Positions 17,601 to 27,261 of a stretch of 64,000 bases of DNA are shown piece after piece (positions within the stretch are counted from its first letter, which is position 1; every line of letters starts with the position of its first letter). Source of the stretch: Allobosea sp. WAO (lineage in GTDB: Bacteria > Pseudomonadota > Alphaproteobacteria > Rhizobiales > Beijerinckiaceae); contig NZ_JXTJ01000008.1 of the NCBI RefSeq assembly GCF_001509835.1, positions 558,001 through 622,000 on the forward strand. Direction: 5' to 3'. A program made the position numbers and the translations under genes. The notes beneath the pieces are model-generated. The model saw nothing but the letters and a program-made list of their open reading frames with translations. It had not been told where the DNA came from and made no database searches.

Positions 17601-19310
17601 ATGGATCTGCGGATTGCGCTGGCTTGCTTCCTCGCCTGTGGTCTGGTTTCCCGGCCGCTTGCGCAGACCCCGCCGCCTCAGGCCGCGCCCCCGGCGGCCG
17701 CGCCGGCTACGCCGTCTGCGGCGCAGGCCGCGCAAACGTTGAGCAGCGCCGAGCTCGAGGCGCTCGTCGCGCCGATCGCGCTCTATCCCGACACGCTGCT
17801 GGCGCAGGTTTTGATGGCTTCGACTTATCCGCTCGAGGTCGTGCAGGCCGATCGCTGGGTCACCGGCAACAAGAAGCTCAAGGGGGACGCGCTTAAGGCC
17901 GCCGCCGAGCAGCAGCCTTGGGACGCCAGCGTCAAATCATTGGTCGCCACGCCTTCCGTGCTCGAGATGATGAGCAAGAACCTCGATTGGACGCAGAAGC
18001 TCGGCGATGCGGTTCTCGCCCAGCAGCCGGACGTGATGGATGGCGTCCAGCGGATGCGGACGCGGGCTTATGATGCCAAGAAGCTGTCCTCCGGCTCTCA
18101 GCAGAAGATCACGGTGCGGCAGGACAGCGGCAAGCAGACGATCCTGATCGAGCCGACGCAGCCCGACACGCTCTACGTTCCCTATTACGACCCGGCCGTG
18201 GCCTATGGCTCATGGCCCTATCCGGCCTATCCGCCCTACTACTTCCCGGCACCGGGATATATCGCCACCGGCGTGCTCGCGACCGGCCTCGCCTTTGGAA
18301 CCGCGTACGCGCTCGGGCGCTGGAGCACCGGAAATTACTGGGGCGGCAACGTCAACTGGGGCAACAACAATATCAATATCGACCGCAACCGCGTGACGCA
18401 CTGGGAGCACAATCCCCAGCATCGCCATGGCGTCCAGTACCGCAACAATGCAGTTCAACAGAAATTCACTGGCGGCAACAACCTCCGGGCCGGTAGCGAA
18501 GGCCGGATGGATTTTCGCGGCCGCGGTGGCGATCAGGTGCTGCGCCCCGAAGGCGGCCGCGGCGATCTTGGCGCCGGAGCCCGCCCTGACCAGCGTCCGG
18601 GCGATCGCGCCAATGCTGCGAACCGGCCGGACCGCGGTCCCGGCGACCGGGCAGGCGCGGGCAATCGACCGGGCGGGCCCGGCCGTGACGCACGTCCAGG
18701 CGGCGATGGCCGAGGGCAGGGCGCGCGCGCCGCGACGCAGCCCCGGCGGCCGGATGCGGGTGCGCGGCGCCCTGCGCCGGGCCGCGACAGTGCTTTCGGC
18801 AATGTGCAGCAGGGACGGGCTGCGAATCTGCAGTCGCAGCGCGGGCAGGCGAGTCTGGCGCATGCGCGCGGCGGCGGCGGTCCTCGGGCGATGCATGCCG
18901 GCGGACCCGGTATGGGGCGTGGCGCGGCCATGAATCGCGGTGGTGGCATGGGCCGGGGAGCTGCGATGAGCCGGGGCGGCGGGATGAGCCGTGGCGGCAT
19001 GGGCGGCGGCCGCGGTGGAGGCAGGGGCGGTGGTCGGCGCTCCGACATCCGCCTCAAGCACGACGTCGTGCTGCTCGGCCATCTCGACAATGGACTCGGT
19101 CTTTACAGTTTCGCCTATGGCGGCTCGGAGAAGCGCTATGTCGGCGTGATCGCGCAGGAGGTCCTTGGCGTCGCACCCTGGGCGGTGAGCCAAGGCGCCG
19201 ATGGCTATCTCCGCGTCGACTACCGGCAGATCGGCGTGCCGTTCCAGAGCTTCGCCGCGTGGCGCGCTTCAGCCACGCCCTCGCTCGTGCCGGTCGGCGA
19301 TGCGGACTGA
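17601..19310 (+). CDS. DUF3300 protein with low-complexity linker and C-terminal S74-like chaperone domain
   Basis: 569-aa secreted protein. A signal peptide (to about residue 23) and a Pro/Ala stretch precede a DUF3300 domain at about 45-250 (ELEALVAPIALYPDTLLAQ, then PDTLYVPYYDPAVAYGSWPY). A long Gly/Arg/Pro-rich linker runs from about 290 to 480. The end, SDIRLKHDVVLLG onward to about residue 560, matches the intramolecular-chaperone/peptidase S74 family with its Ser-Lys pair (S481, K486) and IAQEV motif. S74 domains normally trim phage tail spikes and some adhesins. Followed by a DUF2950 gene, a common DUF3300 partner. Confidence 0.8.
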   Translation: MDLRIALACFLACGLVSRPLAQTPPPQAAPPAAAPATPSAAQAAQTLSSAELEALVAPIALYPDTLLAQVLMASTYPLEVVQADRWVTGNKKLKGDALKAAAEQQPWDASVKSLVATPSVLEMMSKNLDWTQKLGDAVLAQQPDVMDGVQRMRTRAYDAKKLSSGSQQKITVRQDSGKQTILIEPTQPDTLYVPYYDPAVAYGSWPYPAYPPYYFPAPGYIATGVLATGLAFGTAYALGRWSTGNYWGGNVNWGNNNINIDRNRVTHWEHNPQHRHGVQYRNNAVQQKFTGGNNLRAGSEGRMDFRGRGGDQVLRPEGGRGDLGAGARPDQRPGDRANAANRPDRGPGDRAGAGNRPGGPGRDARPGGDGRGQGARAATQPRRPDAGARRPAPGRDSAFGNVQQGRAANLQSQRGQASLAHARGGGGPRAMHAGGPGMGRGAAMNRGGGMGRGAAMSRGGGMSRGGMGGGRGGGRGGGRRSDIRLKHDVVLLGHLDNGLGLYSFAYGGSEKRYVGVIAQEVLGVAPWAVSQGADGYLRVDYRQIGVPFQSFAAWRASATPSLVPVGDAD

Positions 19311-19356
19311 GAAGGGGTCTCGTCGCCAGCTTCGTTCAACTCCCGGGATCGGTTTC

Positions 19357-20289
19357 ATGACAAAGCCATGGCAAGCGCTGCGTCGGCTCGCTCTCCTGTT
19401 CACGGCGGGGGCGGCTCTGCTCGTCTCGCCGGTGACGGCCGCGCATGCCCAGCAGCCTTTCAATACGCCGGCCGAGGCCGCGGCGGCCCTGGTCGAAGCG
19501 GTGCGTGCCCGGGACGTCGCGCGCTTGCGGACCATTCTCGGCGCTCCGGCACGCGCGATCCTCAGCTCCGGCGATACAGTCGCCGACGCGGCCGATCGCG
19601 AGCGCTTCGTCGTCGCCTATGACAACCGCCATTCGCTGAGCGAGAAGGGCGATACCGCCACCTTGCTGGTCGGGCAGGACGAGTTTCCCTTCCCGATCCC
19701 GATCGTTCGCAGCGGCGGCCGCTGGAAGTTCGATTCGGAGGCCGGGAGCAGGGAGATCACCGCCCGCCGCATCGGCCGCAACGAGCTCGCCGCCATGCAG
19801 GCCGTTCTCGCCTTCTACGACGCGCAGCAGGATTACGCGGCGAAGGATCGGACCGGGAAGGGGGCGGGTCTCTACGCGAGCCGGATCGTCAGCCGGACGG
19901 GCATGCGCGATGGGCTGTACTGGCCGAGCACTGCCGGCGAGGAGCAGAGCCCGTTGGGTGAACTCGCGGCCGAAGCGGCAGGCGAGGGCTACCGCGCCGG
20001 CGAGGAACGCCGGCCCTATCACGGCTATTACTTCAAGATCCTGACACGGCAGGGCTCCGCGGCGCCGGGAGGGCGGATCGACTATGTCGCCGGCGGGCGG
20101 ATGATCGGCGGCTTCGCCATCTTGGCCTATCCGGCGGAGTATGGCAGGTCCGGCGTAATGAGCTTCATGCTCAACCATTCAAGCACGGTCTACCAGAAGG
20201 ACCTCGGCCCCCGGACCGCCCGCATCGCGGCCCGGATAGGCAGCTTCAATCCCGACAGCGGCTGGGAGAAGGTCTCGCCCGGCCAATAG
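19357..20289 (+). CDS. DUF2950 family periplasmic protein
   Basis: 310-aa protein with an N-terminal signal peptide (LLFTAGAALLVSPVTAAHA). Family-like blocks are FNTPAEAAAALVEAVRARD, a WKFDSEAG stretch, a central RRIGRNELAAMQAV, and the aromatic YHGYYFKILTRQG region, ending with a MSFMLNHSSTVYQKDLG segment typical of DUF2950. The start at 19357 is the ATG that opens the signal peptide. It lies 46 bp after the DUF3300 gene and is probably in the same operon. Function unknown. Confidence 0.82.
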   Translation: MTKPWQALRRLALLFTAGAALLVSPVTAAHAQQPFNTPAEAAAALVEAVRARDVARLRTILGAPARAILSSGDTVADAADRERFVVAYDNRHSLSEKGDTATLLVGQDEFPFPIPIVRSGGRWKFDSEAGSREITARRIGRNELAAMQAVLAFYDAQQDYAAKDRTGKGAGLYASRIVSRTGMRDGLYWPSTAGEEQSPLGELAAEAAGEGYRAGEERRPYHGYYFKILTRQGSAAPGGRIDYVAGGRMIGGFAILAYPAEYGRSGVMSFMLNHSSTVYQKDLGPRTARIAARIGSFNPDSGWEKVSPGQ

Positions 20290-20392
20290 CAGCAGTGGTG
20301 GCCTTTCGGATGCTTCGAGCCCGCATTCATCTCCCTCCGGCTCGTGATGCCCGTTCGGGAGGCAAGACCCGGAAATTGCCGGGGCTGCGGCG

Positions 20393-22138
20393 ATGAGAGT
20401 CAGAGATCTGCTTCCTGCCAGCCTTGTGGGCTACCGGCTGGAAAGCTTGCGCTTCGATGTGACAGCCGGCCTCGCCGTCGCCGCCGTCGCCATTCCCAGC
20501 GCCATCGCTTATCCCGCCATCGCCGGCCTGCCGGCCGAGGTCGGCCTCTATGCCAGCATCCTGCCGCTGGTCGGCTACGCGCTGTTCGGCCCCTCGCGCA
20601 AGCTGATGGTCGGCCCGGATGCCGCGACCATGACCGTGCTGGCCGCGGCGTTGGCGACCCTGCCTCTCGACAATCCGGCCGATCGTGTCGCCGCTGCAGC
20701 GGCGCTGGCCCTGATGGTCGGCGTGCTCTGCGTCCTGGCGGGCAGGCTGAGCCTCGGTGTCGTCGCGTCCTTCCTGTCGCGCCCGATCCTGATCGGCTTC
20801 ATCAGCGGCATCTCGATCTCGATCCTGATCGGCCAGATCGGACGGCTGACCGGTGTCCGCATCGAGGGCGAAGGACTGGTCCAGCCGCTGCTCGAAATCA
20901 TCCGCAAGGCCGGTCAGATCCATTGGCCGTCGCTCGGCTTCGGTGCCGCGATGTTCGGCCTGCTCGTGCTGCTCGCGCGGCTACGCTTCCCGATTCCTGG
21001 GCCGCTCGTCGTGGTCGTGCTGGCGGGCATCGCCTCCGCGCTGTTCGATCTCGAGGGCCGCGGCATGAAGGTGATCGGCAGCCTGCCGAGCACGATGCCG
21101 AGCTTGTCCTTGCCCGATGTCTCGCGTTTGCCGGTGAAGGAGCTGCTGCTGGGTGCCGGCGCGGTCTGGCTGGTCAGCGTCAGCTCCGGCCTCGTCGCGG
21201 CTCGCAGCTTCGGGGCGCGTGACAAGTTCGACGTCGACGCCGACCGCGAGCTGACCGGACTCGGATACGGGAACATTTTTTCGGGCCTGTTCAGCGGCTT
21301 TCCCGTGACGGTCTCGGACTCGCGCACGGCGATCAACATCTCTGCCGGTGCCCGCTCGCAGATCTCGGGGCTCGTTGCCGCCTTCGCGCTGACGGCGCTG
21401 TTGCTCTATCTCAACGACGCGCTGCGCCTCCTGCCCAATCCGGCGCTGGGCGCCATCCTCGCCTTCGCCGCCCTGAACCTGATCGATCTCCACGGTCTTC
21501 GCGAAATCTGGCGCGTCAGCCGCACCGAGTTCGTCTTCGCCCTGATCAGCATGTGGGGTGCGATCAGCCTCGGCGTGCTCAGCGGTGTCGTCATCGCCAT
21601 CGCCGGCACTTTGCTGCATGTCCTGCTCAAGGAAATGCGTCCGCGCGTTGCCCTGCTCGGGCGGATCGGCGGGCGGCCCGGCTTCTACAAGCTCCACCGC
21701 AGCGAGCGCGCCGCACCGGTGCCCGGCATGGTGATCTTCCTCGTGCAGGGCAGCATCCTGTTCTTCAATACGGACTTCCTGCGCGACCGTTTCGAGAGCG
21801 TCGCGCAGGCGGCCCCGCCGGGCACGCACTGGTTCCTGGTCGATGCCAGCGCCGTCGCGCAGATCGATACGACGGCGGTCGCCATGCTGCAGAAGCTGCG
21901 GGCCGATCTGTCGCAACTTGGCCTGACGCTGGTTCTCGCCGAACTCCACCGCGAGCCCTGGGAGATCCTGCAGCGTGCAGGCTTCTTCGAGGGGCCGGAG
22001 GCCACAATGGTCTTTGACGATGTCGAGGACGCGGTCAGCGCGCTCGCCGGCCGCGAGCCCGGCACTGCGGCGCAACCCGCCCCGGCCGGCATTGGCAGCG
22101 AAGGGCCGGCAGGCGAGGGGCGCGCCGGGGCCGTCTAG
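20393..22138 (+). CDS. SulP-family anion transporter with STAS domain
   Basis: 581-aa inner-membrane protein. The N-terminal 400 residues have 10-14 membrane segments and the SulP signature near VAIPSAIAYPAIAGLPAEVGL, plus FPVTVSDSRTAIN. Residues about 440-545 form a cytoplasmic STAS domain (WFLVDASAVAQIDTTAVAML). Likely imports sulfate or another anion such as bicarbonate or a dicarboxylate. Its stop overlaps the convergent next gene's stop at a shared CTAG. Confidence 0.87.
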   Translation: MRVRDLLPASLVGYRLESLRFDVTAGLAVAAVAIPSAIAYPAIAGLPAEVGLYASILPLVGYALFGPSRKLMVGPDAATMTVLAAALATLPLDNPADRVAAAAALALMVGVLCVLAGRLSLGVVASFLSRPILIGFISGISISILIGQIGRLTGVRIEGEGLVQPLLEIIRKAGQIHWPSLGFGAAMFGLLVLLARLRFPIPGPLVVVVLAGIASALFDLEGRGMKVIGSLPSTMPSLSLPDVSRLPVKELLLGAGAVWLVSVSSGLVAARSFGARDKFDVDADRELTGLGYGNIFSGLFSGFPVTVSDSRTAINISAGARSQISGLVAAFALTALLLYLNDALRLLPNPALGAILAFAALNLIDLHGLREIWRVSRTEFVFALISMWGAISLGVLSGVVIAIAGTLLHVLLKEMRPRVALLGRIGGRPGFYKLHRSERAAPVPGMVIFLVQGSILFFNTDFLRDRFESVAQAAPPGTHWFLVDASAVAQIDTTAVAMLQKLRADLSQLGLTLVLAELHREPWEILQRAGFFEGPEATMVFDDVEDAVSALAGREPGTAAQPAPAGIGSEGPAGEGRAGAV

Positions 22139-22797
22139 GCCGGCTCGGTTCGCCTGTATTCGCGGACCAGGATGTCGCCGCTGATGATCAGGACCCAGAG
22201 CGGAAAGACCAGGAAGGCCCCGTCGACGACATGGCTGCCGAGCAGGAGGAAGGCGGCTGCGGCGTAGCCGCAGAACGCCGTCCAGCGCGCCGCAATTTCG
22301 GTGCGTAGCACGATGGTCGAGGCGGTCAGCAGGAAGACGCCGGCGACTTTCAGCGCGTAGACGCTGACGAGGAAATAGGAGAAGGACCGCGCCAGGGTGA
22401 AGGTCACCGACCCCGCGAGTTCGCGCGGCAGCACCGCATGAGTGGTCAGGATCGCGCCGATGGCGGCAGCTGCGGTGAACAGCATGCCGACGAAGAGCAG
22501 GCCGCTGCCGAGGAAGACCGTCGCGAATAGGGGATGCTCCTGCGTACCGAGCCGGTCGCGCAGAACGCCCATGAACCAGAGAAAGGCGATGCCGGCGAAG
22601 GGGATGAGGTGAAGCGCGAGCTCGACCTTCCAGGCCTGGGCGCCGAGCCAGTCGCCGGGGTCGCGCGGATGCAGGCGCAATGTCTGGAGCACCAGCATGA
22701 TCGCCGAGAGGAGCAGGACGGAGAACAGGATGCCGGCGACCGCCGCGGCGCGCGGCGCCTTCAGCCCGGCAGGTGCGTGATGGGCGGGCGACACCAT
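22135..22797 (-). CDS. Six-helix membrane protein of unknown function
   Basis: 220 aa starting MVSPAHHAPAG. About six hydrophobic segments with a short positively charged tail (VREYRRTEPA). No domain recognised with confidence; it has the look of small conserved inner-membrane proteins of unknown function. It lies downstream of the response regulator on the same strand, 50 bp apart, and might be its target, which is speculative. Confidence 0.65.
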   Translation of the reverse strand: MVSPAHHAPAGLKAPRAAAVAGILFSVLLLSAIMLVLQTLRLHPRDPGDWLGAQAWKVELALHLIPFAGIAFLWFMGVLRDRLGTQEHPLFATVFLGSGLLFVGMLFTAAAAIGAILTTHAVLPRELAGSVTFTLARSFSYFLVSVYALKVAGVFLLTASTIVLRTEIAARWTAFCGYAAAAFLLLGSHVVDGAFLVFPLWVLIISGDILVREYRRTEPA

Positions 22798-22846
22798 GCT
22801 CGACCCCGTTTCACTGTGAATGCGGCGGCCGCGCGGGGCTGTCGGG

Positions 22847-23470
22847 CTAAGGATCGGCGAAGCGCAGCAGCCCAAGCCGCTCGGCGCAGGTTACAAGCTC
22901 GACCACCGAACGGATCTGCAGCTTCTCCATCACCTTGTGGCGATGCGCCTTCACCGTCCGCTCGGTGGTGCCGAGCACGAAGGCGACCTGCTTGTTCATC
23001 TTCCCGCGGATGACGAGATCGAAGACCTCGCGCTCGCGTCGCGTCAGCAGGAGCAGTCTCTGCCTCGCGGCGCGTACCCGGCCTTCCTGCTCGCTGGCGA
23101 GGCGATGCCGGGCGATGGCGCGGTCGATCGCGACGATCAGCTCCTCCGAGGCCACCGGCTTCGTGAAGAAGTCCTCGGCTCCGGCCTTGATCGCTCTGAC
23201 GCCGGTGCGCACGTCGCTCGGGCCGGAAAGGCAGATCACCGGGAGGTTCGAGCCGGCCCTGTTCAGCCGGTCGAACAGGACGGGTACATCAGTGTCCGGC
23301 TTCTCCACGTCGACGACGATGCAGCTTGCGCTGTCGCCGTCCGGTATCTGGCTGAGGATCTCGTCGGTGCTGCCATAGGCCTTGGTACGGTAGCCGCAGG
23401 CCCGCAACAGGTCGTCGATCCCTGCCTGGGCGGATAAATCTCCTTCAACGATATGCACGAGATCTGACAT
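22847..23470 (-). CDS. FixJ/NarL-type response regulator
   Basis: 207-aa two-component regulator. Receiver domain at about 5-120 with a VVDVEKP phosphoacceptor segment and the late KP (FFTKPVASEE); LuxR-type DNA-binding domain at about 140-200 (LTRREREVFDLVIRGKMNK, then TTERTVKAHRHKVMEKL). The ATG at 23468-23470 removes a 16-residue upstream extension with no matching features. No cognate kinase is adjacent. Confidence 0.87.
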   Translation of the reverse strand: MSDLVHIVEGDLSAQAGIDDLLRACGYRTKAYGSTDEILSQIPDGDSASCIVVDVEKPDTDVPVLFDRLNRAGSNLPVICLSGPSDVRTGVRAIKAGAEDFFTKPVASEELIVAIDRAIARHRLASEQEGRVRAARQRLLLLTRREREVFDLVIRGKMNKQVAFVLGTTERTVKAHRHKVMEKLQIRSVVELVTCAERLGLLRFADP

Positions 23471-23536
23471 GGCTTTCCCCCGATTTCCTGCCAGGCGGGC
23501 AGCCGCTCCGCCGGTCACCTCGGAATGCGCGCGGCC

Positions 23537-23980
23537 TCAGGGTGGCTTCAACGAGTCCTGGCCGCAGCGTTGATACCTAGTTGCTATGCCGCCCTCCGGG
23601 CCGAGATAGCGGTTGAGTGTCCCGCCCTCCGCCAGCGCGAACACCGCGCGGGCGCTATCGGATGAGACAGTGGTGCTGCAGCTCAGGTTCAGCACCTGCC
23701 GCGCGCCCTGCGCAGTCATGCGGACGATCCGGCAAGTGGCGAGCGGCGTCGCCAGGCGCTGGCCGGCAATGATGAAGGCCGGCGCGAAGGCGGCTGCAGG
23801 CCGCCGGAACGCTATTGCCGCGCCCTTCGAGATGAAGACGCTGGAGCAGGTGCCCCCTTCCTCGAGCCAGGCGCCCTGGAAGGCGGCGGCCTGCGCCCGC
23901 ACCTCCGAGAGAGGCAAGCTGAACGTGGCTGAGGCCACGGACGCGACAAGGAGCGTCAGGCGGCAGATTGGCGCGGTCAT
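23537..23980 (-). CDS. Secreted hypothetical protein
   Basis: 147 aa from the ATG at 23978-23980. A signal peptide (LTLLVASVASATFSLPLSEVRAQA) precedes a small domain with GTCSSVF, ATCRIVRM, LNLSCS and YQRCGQ, that is four cysteines that may form two disulfides. No family recognised. Periplasmic location inferred. Confidence 0.6.
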   Translation of the reverse strand: MTAPICRLTLLVASVASATFSLPLSEVRAQAAAFQGAWLEEGGTCSSVFISKGAAIAFRRPAAAFAPAFIIAGQRLATPLATCRIVRMTAQGARQVLNLSCSTTVSSDSARAVFALAEGGTLNRYLGPEGGIATRYQRCGQDSLKPP

Positions 23981-24189
23981 CCAGCCTCCATCGCTAGGGC
24001 AGGCGCGGTCGAGCAGGGGGCGCCGGAAGCCGGCGCGCTCAGTCGATCCGGGATGGCAGGACGCGTGTCGGTGAATGATCGCCGGCAACTATTGCAACCT
24101 GAACGGGTTGCTGCGTCGCGCCGCCGCCATGCTGCTGCGCTTAACTTCTTGCAGCAGTGCAGGCCGCAAAGGCCGTTCCGGGAAGTAGG

Positions 24190-26064
24190 TTACGGTTGGC
24201 TACGTTGGGCTGGGTCGTCAACCGGCCCGGCTGCCGGCGCCGCTGCGTGCTGCTGCGCGTCCCAGGCGGATAGCTGCGTTCGCACCGGGAAGCCGGCCTG
24301 GATTGCACCGCGGGTCAGGATCGCGCGATCCCTCGCGTTGAAGTTGCGCCGATCGAGCTCGCCGTCGAAGTCGGCGAAGAAGCCGGGGCGCAACTTGAGG
24401 AATTCGGCGCGGGCCTGCGCAGCCTCATGGCCCATGCCGCTCCGGGCGAAGATCAGCGCGGCCACGAAGTGGTAGATCGAAAAGCGCTGCAGATTGGCGC
24501 GCTTGATCAGGTCGATGGCGCGCGCATCCTCGCCCTGCATATAGCCGGCAAGGGCGAGAAGCCCGGTATAATAGCTTGAATGGCCGGGATTCTTGGCCAT
24601 CGCCTCTTCGATCAGGCTGGCGCCGCGCGCCCAGTTGCCGGATTGCGCGACCCAGGCGCCGAACTCGCCGAGCAACTCTGTGTCGTTGGGATTGAGTGCC
24701 CGCGCCTGCGTGCCGATGCGCAACGCCTCGGCAGCCTCGCCGCTGAAGTAGAGCACCGTCATCAGCGCCTGCAGCGCCCTGACATTCTCCGGCGCGAGCC
24801 TAGCCGCCCGCTCGGCGGCGCCCCGAGCCCGGACCATCGGCGTCGGTTGGCCGCCGCGGCGATTCAGTTTGAAGCGTTCTTCGTCGAGATAGAGATAGGA
24901 CAGCATCGCCCAGCTGGTCGCATGCTGCGGATAGCGCTCCGTGACCTGTTCGAGGCACTCGCGCGCCTGCGCATGCTCGGTGGCGTCGATCACGGTGCGG
25001 TAATGGTAGAAGCGGTAGGAGCAGTCCTGCGGCAGGCTCGCCAGCCCCTGTTTTCCCGGCCGCACAAGCAGCGGATTGGTGAAGATGACCCCGTAGGGCT
25101 GCGCGACAGCGGTCGCGACATTCGCGGCGATCGTCGTTTCGATCTCGACGATCGGCTTGTCGCGCGGATCGGCATCATAGGTCCCGGCCCACAGGACGAT
25201 CGCGCTGTCGCCCTCCAGCACGCGTGCCGATACACGCAGCTTGCCATCGGACAGGCGGATGCCGCCCTCCAGCAAATAGCGACTGCCGGGAAGGCGCGGA
25301 GTCTCTCGGGCGGTGGTGTCAGCCGACGGACCTTCTGGCGTTTCGCGCGTGCGGACCGTGAGCTCCTTGAAGCGGGCGAGCTGCGCCAGCAGCTCCTCGG
25401 AGAGACCGGCGGCGTAATAGTTGACCTCCGGTTGGCCCGACAGGTTGGCGAAGGGCTTGAGCGTCAAGGAGGGGCCCTCGGGCACGGATGGCGCCCTCGC
25501 GGAGGTCACAGGCTGCGGCGGGGTCACAAGCAAGGCGAGGTAACCCGCCGCGAGCATTGCCAGCGCGAGCAGCGAGCCGACGAGCCAGGGCGGGCTCTGC
25601 CTGATCAGGGCGGCGGTGGCGCTGCCACGCTGGTCGCTGCGCGGCGGCGCAGCAGGCTGGGCGTCAGCCCCATGCTCTTGCCGCCAGTGGAAGCAAGGAA
25701 CATATCCGCCCTTCGGGATCTCGATCACGACAGGGGCGGAGCTTCCCGCCAGCAGATAGTAGCGCTCCAGCGCACGCCGCAGCCGCCCGGCTTCGATGCG
25801 CACGACCGGGTCGTTCTGGATGTCGAAATTGGAGTCTCGCCCGAAAACCTCGATCGCCACCGAATAGGCTTTGATCCGGTCTGCCCGGCCGGCCAGCGTC
25901 TCGTTGACCACATAGATCAGGAACTGGCGCACTCGCGCTGGCACGCTGAATTCCGCACTGGCGAGAATACGGTCGAGCTGCGCGCGGATTTCCTCCTGCG
26001 GCGGGGGCGGCCCCGGCGGCGCAGTATTGTCGTCGTCACAGTTCCTGGGCCGTTGCTGCTCCAC
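24190..26064 (-). CDS. Winged-helix, membrane-anchored TolB/TPR protein
   Basis: 624 aa. Residues about 25-125 form a DNA-binding-like winged-helix module seen in front of TPR proteins of rhizobia (RVRQFLIYVVNETL, then NDPVVRIEAGRLRRALERYY). A single membrane segment at about 155-178 follows, then a TolB-like domain (SLTLKPFANLSGQPEVNYY) and C-terminal TPR-type helices. This is a ToxR-like layout: cytoplasmic DNA-binding end, periplasmic sensor end. It lacks a cyclase domain. Its targets are unknown. Confidence 0.75.
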   Translation of the reverse strand: MEQQRPRNCDDDNTAPPGPPPPQEEIRAQLDRILASAEFSVPARVRQFLIYVVNETLAGRADRIKAYSVAIEVFGRDSNFDIQNDPVVRIEAGRLRRALERYYLLAGSSAPVVIEIPKGGYVPCFHWRQEHGADAQPAAPPRSDQRGSATAALIRQSPPWLVGSLLALAMLAAGYLALLVTPPQPVTSARAPSVPEGPSLTLKPFANLSGQPEVNYYAAGLSEELLAQLARFKELTVRTRETPEGPSADTTARETPRLPGSRYLLEGGIRLSDGKLRVSARVLEGDSAIVLWAGTYDADPRDKPIVEIETTIAANVATAVAQPYGVIFTNPLLVRPGKQGLASLPQDCSYRFYHYRTVIDATEHAQARECLEQVTERYPQHATSWAMLSYLYLDEERFKLNRRGGQPTPMVRARGAAERAARLAPENVRALQALMTVLYFSGEAAEALRIGTQARALNPNDTELLGEFGAWVAQSGNWARGASLIEEAMAKNPGHSSYYTGLLALAGYMQGEDARAIDLIKRANLQRFSIYHFVAALIFARSGMGHEAAQARAEFLKLRPGFFADFDGELDRRNFNARDRAILTRGAIQAGFPVRTQLSAWDAQQHAAAPAAGPVDDPAQRSQP

Positions 26065-26200
26065 GGAATAGGCTCCCCCGAGCCGGACATCCGATTAGTA
26101 AAGGCAAGGCGAGACGGTATTTCTGTGTAACCTCCCGTTATTTACTCCCAACGCGGCCGGCAGGCCACATAATTATGGCCTTTCACGGGGGCTCGATCCT

Positions 26201-26470
26201 ATGGATACGGGCGTTCTGGCTGCCATCAGGCGTCTGCCGAAACACAAAAAGGTGATCGAGGAGCTGGTGCTCGGCAGCGAGAGCTTCCGCAATATCTGCG
26301 GAGACCTCGCCGAGGCGGAGCTGGCGCTGCGGCGCTGGGAGGCCTCGGAAGCGCCCGGGGCCGCTGCCCGACGTGACGAATACAGGCATCTGATCGACGG
26401 GCTCGAGGCCGAGCTCCGGCAAGCGATACACGAGCGTCAGGCCCGGCATTCCGGCCGGCATGGCGGCTAG
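26201..26470 (+). CDS. Small hypothetical protein
   Basis: 89 aa starting MDTGVLAAIRRLPKHKKVIEELV. It is largely charged and predicted helical (AEAELALRRWEASE, then HLIDGLEAELRQAIHERQ), resembling small coiled-coil proteins. No partner or family identified. A palindromic repeat starts right after its stop. Confidence 0.5.
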   Translation: MDTGVLAAIRRLPKHKKVIEELVLGSESFRNICGDLAEAELALRRWEASEAPGAAARRDEYRHLIDGLEAELRQAIHERQARHSGRHGG

Positions 26471-26519
26471 GGCATCGGACCGAAAGAAGGGCTGTGGCTT
26501 TCGGATGCATCCGATGCTT
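26471..26519. repeat. Intergenic palindromic repeat (copy 1)
   Basis: GCATCGGA...TCCGATGC with inner GAAAG/CTTTC arms forms a long imperfect hairpin. It resembles the element at 40891-40938 (GCATCCGACCGAAAAG...TCGGATGC). Half of a similar sequence occurs near 17480. Short mosaic palindromes of this type are common in rhizobial intergenic DNA. Confidence 0.5.
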
Positions 26520-26607
26520 CGATGGAGGGGATGAGACGCCACTGCGCCTCGATCGGACGCATGGCGCTCAGGAAGCAGACTGGTGTTCCTCAGGGTGGAG
26601 AGTTCCG

Positions 26608-27189
26608 ATGTCGAAGCATGCAAGCTGGATCCTCGCAATCTCGTTGGCCATCGGTGCTGCGGGCTGCGCCACGACCCCCACGGTAACGAGCGAGACCGTG
26701 ATCGTGGCCGGCGTGGGCGCGGTCGAGGTCGAGCGGATTGATGTCGAGGTCGTCACCATCAATCCGGCGACGCGCATCGTCGTCGTTCGCCAGGGACAAT
26801 ATGCGTGGCGGGTGATGGTCCCCGAGATCTTCGGCGATCTGAATGCAATCCGCCCGGGCGACAGGCTGCAGATCCGGCGCGTCGAAGGCGCGCTGCTCGG
26901 CGCCCGGCGCGCGAAGCGGGGCGCCCGGCCCGAGATCGTCTATACCGAGGAGGTCAGCGCGCCGCGCTTCCAGAACCTGCCCGACAGGTTCGTCGAACGC
27001 TCGCTCACCCTCACCGCGAAGTTCGAGAGCTTTGATCCGGCCACCGGCATTGTGAACTATGTCGGTCCCGCGGGCCCACGGACCCACAGGGTGGTCGATC
27101 CCGATATCGCGAACGACCTGCGGCGCCTGCGGCGCGGCGACATGGTCGATCTGACCTTCGCCGAGGCCATTCACGTCGTCAGGCTCTGA
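26608..27189 (+). CDS. Lipoprotein of unknown function
   Basis: 193 aa beginning MSKHASWILAISLAIGAAGCATT; the AAGC lipobox places the lipidated Cys at residue 20. The rest is beta-rich with repeated VxVVTINPATR-like segments (TINPATRIVVV, then SFDPATGIVNYV), two tandem copies of a small barrel-like motif. Envelope location likely. Close genes on the same strand are unrelated in sequence. Confidence 0.65.
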   Translation: MSKHASWILAISLAIGAAGCATTPTVTSETVIVAGVGAVEVERIDVEVVTINPATRIVVVRQGQYAWRVMVPEIFGDLNAIRPGDRLQIRRVEGALLGARRAKRGARPEIVYTEEVSAPRFQNLPDRFVERSLTLTAKFESFDPATGIVNYVGPAGPRTHRVVDPDIANDLRRLRRGDMVDLTFAEAIHVVRL

Positions 27190-27261
27190 ACAGGCCGGAG
27201 CTCCTCCGCAGGTCGCCCGCATGGCGATCTGCGGCGGAACCCGACGCAGGAGTTGCGCACC

